This document shows, in pieces, positions 9,956 through 14,355 of a stretch of 14,355 nucleotides of DNA. A model generated the notes under the pieces. It was not told the DNA's origin and did no database searches. It saw only the letters and a program-made list of their open reading frames with translations. The DNA is from Podochytrium sp. JEL0797. Taxonomy: Eukaryota > Chytridiomycota > Chytridiomycetes > Chytridiales > Chytriomycetaceae. Numbering within the stretch: position 1 is the first letter of the stretch; every line of letters starts with the position of its first letter. The stretch is taken from assembly GCA_027596195.1 (NCBI GenBank), contig JADGJG010000675.1, positions 1 to 14,355 of the forward strand, given 5' to 3'. Made by a program: the position numbers and the translations under genes.

Positions 9956-10995
9956 TCACAGTATCGAGCGCTTCACGAGATCCGTGTCGAATAATTCTAT
10001 ATTGAGAGTAGGCGTGACGGGGGGGCAGAATCAAGTCAGCAAACAAACACACGAACACCAAAATCAAAATCAGAAGTGGTCACCGATAAACTGTTCATTC
10101 AGAATCCTCACTTTGGGACCCGCATATCTGTTTGTTATGCAAGAGAATTAGCAACAAAGGACTTCGGTTTGAGCCAACAATCGAACGAATCAACGGGACT
10201 CTCGCTCGCGCTTCCCATTCCCTCCCTGCAAAGCACAATGATCTCCCTCACCTTCGATACTCCTCGAAAATACTCGTTAAATTCCACCGCTGTAGTTTCC
10301 GCAAACACCCAATCACAGTGCCTGTACGATGGCGTCCGAGATTACACATGACCATCAGGGGATAGTTTTGGGGGTCGAGAATGAGTTCGAGGCTTTCGAG
10401 GACAACCTGTTTTGCGGCGGGAGGGTGTGGCGTGTAAATGAAAGCGCAGAATCGCAGCCTCTCTCACACACACACACCTCTTCTGAAATGGGATCCCAAG
10501 CATTCGCAGATGCGTTGAGGAGACCGAGGTGGTGAAATTCAATTTCTTGGTCGTCGATAAAGTTGAGGCTGCGGTTTGCGGGTGCGTGTTGTTCAGCACT
10601 TTGACGGCAGTTCGGGCCCTCCCTTCCCCTTCGATTTAAGTCTGACTCACAAACGCTGGTTCGGCTCTTCGGGTGCCAAAAATACAACGGTTTTGAGGTT
10701 CAAGCGTTCGAGGAACGGAAAGTTGAGTTCGTTGGGTTGTCCTGTTTCGGGGAGGGGCGTTGTGCGATTCGGTCGAGAGTGAATAGGGGAGTTTGGCGAT
10801 GAAGGGTTTGGTCGTTAGGGGGGCGAACCTGAGCGATAGAGGTCGACCTGGGATGCGAAAAAGCGGGTTTTGGTGAGTTTGACAGCGAATTCAGGCTCAC
10901 AGGATGAGTCCGGGATGGATAAAGAACGGGAGAGAGTGAGAAATGCTCACTTCCACGCATCCAAAGTTGATGGGAGGGATTGCGGTGTTCGCCAT
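9956..10995 (-). CDS. OCA1: OCA1/SIW14-like atypical tyrosine/dual-specificity phosphatase (7 exons)
   Basis: Exons: 10995-10951, 10847-10829, 10741-10651, 10568-10478, 10406-10252, 10127-10084, 9996-9956. All introns are GT-AG; the product is 161 residues. The protein opens with [10 protein letters not shown] and continues with [19 protein letters not shown] and [11 protein letters not shown], the family's N-terminal signature. The CX5R phosphatase loop is [14 protein letters not shown], followed by [19 protein letters not shown] and ILNEQFIELFD. These are characteristic of the fungal OCA/SIW14 family. Siw14 dephosphorylates inositol pyrophosphates and Oca1 acts in oxidant-induced cell-cycle arrest; which applies here cannot be read from sequence. 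The invariant Cys and Arg are present. The [11 protein letters not shown] loop favours OCA1 over SIW14. The gene is easily missed because no exon exceeds 155 bases and one is only 19. It diverges from the ankyrin gene and converges with the kinase. Confidence 0.92.
10464..10477. repeat. CA/GT microsatellite at an OCA1 intron donor
   Basis: On the minus strand the donor of OCA1 intron 4 reads GTGTGTGTGTGTGAG. The first GT (10477-10476) keeps the reading phase and the family sequence ISEE-VVLE. Later GT pairs could act as alternative donors. Confidence 0.75.
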
Positions 10996-11246
10996 TTTGA
11001 AGAATTTTGAATTGAAGTTAAAAAAAAGCGATTCTACCTTCAAAATTAAGGATAAAGAGAGAAAGAAGAGGCTTTTAGAAATGTATTGAGATCTAAAGAA
11101 AGAAATCTGGAAATAGGAATTAATGCCCTGCGAGCAGAAATGAGAGATTAAAGCGGTGAACTCTCGAGTCATTTCGAGTCGTGGAAACCCAAACATCCAT
11201 AATTCGGCGAAGGTGGAGACAATTAAAATCAAAAACTGCGCACCTC
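10996..11246. promoter_or_regulatory. Divergent promoter region, OCA1-like (-) / ankyrin (+)
   Basis: About 251 bases lie between the two start codons. The segment is AT-rich and purine-rich on the plus strand (for example aaagagagaaagaagagg near 11053), unlike the GC-richer coding sequence around it. No specific factor site is recognised. The shared use is inferred from gene orientation. Confidence 0.55.
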
Positions 11247-12143
11247 ATGGGCTCCTTCGCAGTCTTTCATCTCGCCGTATTCATCGAAGCGATCCCCGTT
11301 CATGTGCCCCCAAACGAAATCCACAAGATCGGCCAACTGAACCGCGCCTGTCGCGCGGCGGTCCGCGTACAACTTCTCCTTGACTGCCCACAGTTTGCTT
11401 CAGACAACCTCCACAACTTCATCATATCGAGCAATGTATTGAAAACTCGCCTGATCGCGTTTCTGAGCCTCAGGTTCTGGCAACTGGGGGAAAATTATAT
11501 TTCTGCATATTTTCAGGAGTTTGGATTCAACTGGAACACTCTCGCTCAGCTCCACCCCAAAAGCGACGCTTCCACCATCAATTTCAACACCTTTCCACCC
11601 GTTTGGGACAAACCGTCGTGGCGCGACTTGATCCCCAACGCGTTCCCACTCGTCCACCGCAAGCTTGTATTTGATTCACTCCATCAGGCACTTACGACGT
11701 GTTCCATGCACCCTGCCCTCAAAATGCATGACGATGATTTTGTTCTGGTGTTGTTTTGGCTGTGTTTCTTTGGGGACTGCGGAGCCGTCGAAAAGTGGAT
11801 CCCACGCTTGCTCGGGCAAACCCAAAATCGCACATCGTTTCCTGGAATCTTGACGGGTGCCTTCTGTTTTGCGTGCGAGTCTGGAGACTTGGGCACTGCG
11901 AATGCCGTGTTGGAAAGTGGGTTGGTCCAATTGGAATCCTGTGCAGCGCAAGCGCTCGTGGAGTCGGCAAAGTTGGGACACGTTGGAATCGTGGAGATGC
12001 TTTTGGGAAGGGTTGACTTGGATTTTCAAGTGGAACCCTTGCATTCTTGTGTGGATGTTGCGCGTGCTGGGGCCCTGGAAAACGATCGCTTGCTTGTGAT
12101 TGAATGCGTCGAGGCGAATCATTTGCGCTGGGAAGCATTGTGA
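11247..12143 (+). CDS. Degenerate ankyrin-repeat protein
   Basis: Single exon, 298 residues. The reading frame is open further upstream, but the ATG at 11247 is the first in frame. The N-terminus has PPNEIHKIGQLNRACR (about 22-37), loosely like the first helices of an F-box (LPxEIxxxIxxLxR). The C-terminal third shows ankyrin-like helical pairs near 165-190, 205-230 (FACESGDLGTANAVLE) and 235-263 (ALVESAKLGHVGIVEMLL). The copies are weak and lack the consensus TPLH turn. The protein is probably an adaptor for protein binding, perhaps a substrate receptor if the F-box resemblance is real. Similar divergent ankyrin proteins form large families in zoosporic fungi, from my general knowledge. The specific function is unknown. 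Confidence 0.75.
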   Translation: MGSFAVFHLAVFIEAIPVHVPPNEIHKIGQLNRACRAAVRVQLLLDCPQFASDNLHNFIISSNVLKTRLIAFLSLRFWQLGENYISAYFQEFGFNWNTLAQLHPKSDASTINFNTFPPVWDKPSWRDLIPNAFPLVHRKLVFDSLHQALTTCSMHPALKMHDDDFVLVLFWLCFFGDCGAVEKWIPRLLGQTQNRTSFPGILTGAFCFACESGDLGTANAVLESGLVQLESCAAQALVESAKLGHVGIVEMLLGRVDLDFQVEPLHSCVDVARAGALENDRLLVIECVEANHLRWEAL

Positions 12144-12225
12144 TCGGGCTGGTTGAGCTGGATCGCGTTGTTCTCGAGAATATTCCTTTCGCGTCGGGTG
12201 GCACATGCTCATTGCTTTTTGCGAG

Positions 12226-12231
12226 AATAAA
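12226..12231 (+). terminator. Poly(A) signal AATAAA, ankyrin gene
   Basis: An exact AATAAA lies 83 bases past the ankyrin stop codon on the plus strand. Confidence 0.6.
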
Positions 12232-12371
12232 GTGACGTTGAGGTTTAGAATGATTTCTAAGTGGGCAGTGGGAGGATCAACGTCGGTGCCACCCCTAAAA
12301 CCCAATTGGGATAAGAATTGGATGCAGATGCCCACAAGATTGGTATGATGAAACTACATCAGGCTCGTGAT

Positions 12372-12794
12372 TCTGCCAAATACGCGTTTCCAGAATCGAT
12401 TTCCTCCAATATATCGCTGTTTATTTGCACGAACATCAGTCGGTTGCGACTTTTTGTTTCTTCGATGAGTCTTCAACAACTCCATCCAACACCCCCGCTT
12501 CGACGCCCTGGCAGATTTCTCCAATGCCATTCAAAATCAAATACGGTCTATACGCATTGTCAGCTAAATCGTGACTCGTCGTCACTCCGCTCATCAGCAA
12601 TACGGCGTCAATTTCGGCGTAAACGCCAGATAAAATATCGGTATCCATTCGATCGCCAATCATACAGGCATCCTTCTTGGACACACCATCTAGATGATTC
12701 AACGCGTACTGCATCATGAGTGAGTTTGGTTTGCCGCACGTGAACGACTTCTTTCCAGACGCGAGCTCAATCAAGGCCAAGAAGTTGCCGCAAC
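12372..12794. repeat. Tandem duplication unit, left copy (repeats at about 13946-14355)
   Basis: This segment covers the 3' flank and end of HAD copy 1 and recurs in the same orientation about 1574 bases to the right. Coding sequence shared by the two copies has about five differences in the last 250 bases compared, and those appear silent. The 3' end and flank are more diverged and include a three-base indel. The left boundary is near the shared string tctgccaaa. Confidence 0.9.
12420..12425 (-). terminator. Poly(A) signal AATAAA, HAD copy 1
   Basis: An exact AATAAA on the minus strand lies 10 bases past the stop of HAD copy 1. It is conserved at the same spacing in copy 2, which argues that it is functional. 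Confidence 0.65.
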
Positions 12795-13622
12795 CGAGAA
12801 CCATGCCATGGTCGCTGACTCCACTCGTATCTGGATTTGTGCCAATGAGCTTGGCTCCCTTGAGGACGAGTCGGAGGGCTTTGGTCAAGTTCTCGGTCGT
12901 GTGCGAGTTTCCTTCACCAATCACAACGTAGTCTGGGTTATGATCGTTCATTGAGAAGCCGCTTTCGTACAAGGCATATGTGAGGCCGGGCTCTCCAATC
13001 ACAAAACATGTCCCACCGTCAGGTTTCTGGGATTTGAGGAATCTGGCAGTGGCGAGCGCTGGAAAGTCGTTTAGCAAGACCAAAGAGTGGGAAATCGTGT
13101 ACCAGACGTGTAAAAGTGACGAGGGGGGATATCAAGGCCGAGTCTTGCAAGTTTCTGCGAGAGTTCGATCGGCGTGGGGGCGGAATCGTTTGTCTGAATC
13201 ATGATGAGCCATATTTGACAGAATATTGGGGATAGAGGCCATATTCGTCCGACTGCTTACCAAGAATAAGTACTGCTTCTTCTCCTTCTGCAACCACGAG
13301 ACAAACTCCTTGGCGCCCGGGAGAAGCACGTTTCCTGTAATCGAAAAATTAGTGATCGAATCACTTCTGAGGGTCATCGCAAACAAACCATAATAAACGA
13401 CTCCGTTCATATCACAGATAAATCCTTTCTGTTGAGTGAGAAGGATTGAGAAGGCCTGCGGAGTGAAAAGGAACGAGAAGACATGTCCGATACCTTGTTC
13501 TTTATCGCCTCCCTTCGAGAAGCAAACTGGGCCTCGGAGAGCTCGCTCATTCTGGCAAGCTCTTGAGCTGTGAAGTCGTTTTCTGCTTCGCGTTCTGTGA
13601 GGTAATTGGAGCGTTTGGGCAT
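12436..13622 (-). CDS. HAD-IIA (NagD-type) phosphatase, copy 1 (5 exons)
   Basis: Exons: 13622-13494, 13428-13389, 13334-13261, 13193-13103, 13058-12436; 318 residues. Residues 1-43 are a charged N-terminal extension. Motif I is CDMNGVVYYGN with nucleophile D49. The usual second aspartate is N51, a notable change. Motif II is FLTNDS (T82). The C1/C2 cap region includes FYTSALATARFLKSQ, NPDYVVIGE and KLIGTNPDT. Motif III lysine is K221 in CGKPNSLMM, and motif IV is IGDRMDTD (D247, D252). The pattern follows bacterial NagD more than fungal PHO13-type p-nitrophenylphosphatases. The expected role is hydrolysis of nucleotide or sugar phosphates in the cytosol, tempered by the motif I change. The frame is open upstream to an ATG at 13799, which would add 59 basic residues; I prefer 13622. 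A second, nearly identical copy lies directly upstream in tandem. Confidence 0.9.
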
Positions 13623-14009
13623 GGCTGCTAAGAAACTGTTCGAGGGGGTTTTTTGACACTTTTTTGTGATTGAATTTTCCTCAACGCGTTCATGTTCGCA
13701 TCTCGGGGGATTTGTCAGTCGCTGAATGGGGTTTGAGAAGCGACCTCGAAAACACGAACGCGAGACCTTGGCTTTCGCCTTTCTTCTAGTCCAAGACATT
13801 CATTAAATCAAAAGGAAATAGTTTGGAAAATGGTGCGTTAGTGTATTCACTTATCGTGGAAATCTTGGAAATCTTGTTTTGAGTTTACGATCTTTGCGTT
13901 CGGCTATTTTGACACCATTTTGAAAGCTCACAACGAGTTCGAGAGTCTGCCAAACACGCGTTTCCTAAATCAATTTCCTCCAATATATTACTGTTTATTT
14001 GCACGAACA
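13623..14009. other. Intergenic region between the two HAD copies
   Basis: This holds the promoter side of copy 1 and the 3' flank of copy 2. On the minus strand a frame continuous with copy 1 stays open to an ATG at 13799 and would encode a basic, possibly targeting-type N-terminus. A small direct repeat of ggaaatctt lies near 13858-13875. Nothing else is recognised. Confidence 0.5.
13994..13999 (-). terminator. Poly(A) signal AATAAA, HAD copy 2
   Basis: This is the duplicate of the signal found after copy 1, at the same distance from the stop codon. Confidence 0.65.
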
Positions 14010-14355
14010 TCAGTCGGCTGCGACCTTTTGCTTCTTCGATGAGTCTTCAACAACATCCAAAACCCGCGCTTCGACGCCCTGGCAGATTTCCCCAATGCCA
14101 TTCAAAATCAAATACGGTCTATACGCATTGTCAGCTAAATCGTGACTCGTCGTAACCCCACTCATCAGCAATACGGCGTCAATTTCCGCGTAAACGCCAG
14201 ATAAAATATCGGTATCCATTCGATCGCCAATCATACAGGCATCCTTCTTGGACACGCCATCTAGATGATTCAACGCGTACTGCATCATGAGTGAGTTTGG
14301 TTTGCCGCACGTGAACGACTTCTTTCCAGACGCGAGCTCAATCAAGGCCAAGAAG
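14010..14355 (-). CDS. HAD-IIA (NagD-type) phosphatase, copy 2, partial
   Basis: Only the C-terminal end of this gene is inside the window; its upstream exons lie beyond 14355. It matches exon 5 of copy 1 from FLALIELASGKK to the stop. It keeps the motif III lysine in CGKPNSLMM and motif IV IGDRMDTD. The protein is identical to copy 1 until the last 20 or so residues, where it has R for G, lacks one glycine and ends in KVAAD instead of KVATD. The frame is open and the indel is in frame, so it looks functional rather than a pseudogene. Whether its motif I also carries Asn cannot be seen here. Confidence 0.9.
   Translation of the reverse strand, partial: FLALIELASGKKSFTCGKPNSLMMQYALNHLDGVSKKDACMIGDRMDTDILSGVYAEIDAVLLMSGVTTSHDLADNAYRPYLILNGIGEICQGVEARVLDVVEDSSKKQKVAAD

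Larger units (their letters stand above)
12144..12435. other. Convergent 3' region, ankyrin (+) / HAD copy 1 (-)
   Basis: This region holds the 3' untranslated ends of the two convergent genes and their poly(A) signals at 12226 and 12420. I see no further gene. Confidence 0.6.
13946..14355. repeat. Tandem duplication unit, right copy (continues past window)
   Basis: This is the second member of the direct repeat, holding the 3' end of HAD copy 2. It is cut by the window edge, so the full repeat length is not known. The offset between the two stop codons implies a unit of roughly 1.57 kb containing a whole HAD gene plus its upstream region. Confidence 0.88.

Noticed and set aside
10076..10535. 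Short plus-strand frames over the OCA1-like gene
   Set aside because: They lie antisense to exons 4-6, whose spliced product contains a full CX5R phosphatase signature.
11676..12335. Minus-strand 219-residue frame opposite the ankyrin gene
   Set aside because: It has no recognisable domain and overlaps the plus-strand gene; its His/Gln/Pro composition is typical of an antisense frame.

Overview
The window looks like nuclear DNA of a fungus, most likely an early-diverging zoosporic (chytrid-type) fungus. The genes are broken by short GT-AG introns of about 44-124 bases. A SAT4/HAL-type kinase and an OCA1-type phosphatase, both characteristic of fungi, sit beside a membrane-anchored ADAM metalloprotease and a divergent ankyrin-type protein. 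The lineage call is inferred from gene content, not from a phylogenetic marker. I resolved the exon structures by hand from splice sites, reading phase and family motifs. In each multi-exon gene the exon lengths sum to a multiple of three and close on a stop.

Layout, left to right. 145-3187 (-): an eight-exon ADAM metalloprotease with prodomain, zinc protease, disintegrin and Cys-rich domains, one membrane span and a Gln/Gly-rich tail. 3422-7481 (+): a five-exon, 1257-residue protein with a long tryptophan-glycine (GW/WG) repeat region followed by four RRM-like folds. This pairing recalls the animal Argonaute partner GW182/TNRC6 and is the most interesting item here. 7767-9841 (+): a four-exon SAT4/HAL4/HAL5-like kinase with a long Ser-rich N-terminus. 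9956-10995 (-): a seven-exon OCA1/SIW14-like phosphatase of 161 residues, in exons too short for ORF-based gene finding. 11247-12143 (+): a single-exon protein with degenerate ankyrin repeats. 12436-13622 (-): a five-exon HAD-IIA phosphatase of bacterial NagD type. 14010-14355 (-): the 3' end of a second, nearly identical tandem copy of that gene, cut by the window edge.

The genes are packed closely. ADAM and the GW-RRM gene diverge from a gap of about 234 bases. The OCA1-like and ankyrin genes diverge from a gap of about 250 bases. The kinase and OCA1-like genes converge with about 114 bases between stop codons. There is no operon and no obvious single pathway. Likely roles are cell-surface shedding (ADAM), RNA silencing or mRNA control (GW-RRM), ion or nutrient-transport signalling (kinase), inositol-pyrophosphate or stress signalling (OCA1-like) and small-molecule dephosphorylation (HAD). 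I saw no tRNA, rRNA, CRISPR array, transposon or virus-derived sequence.
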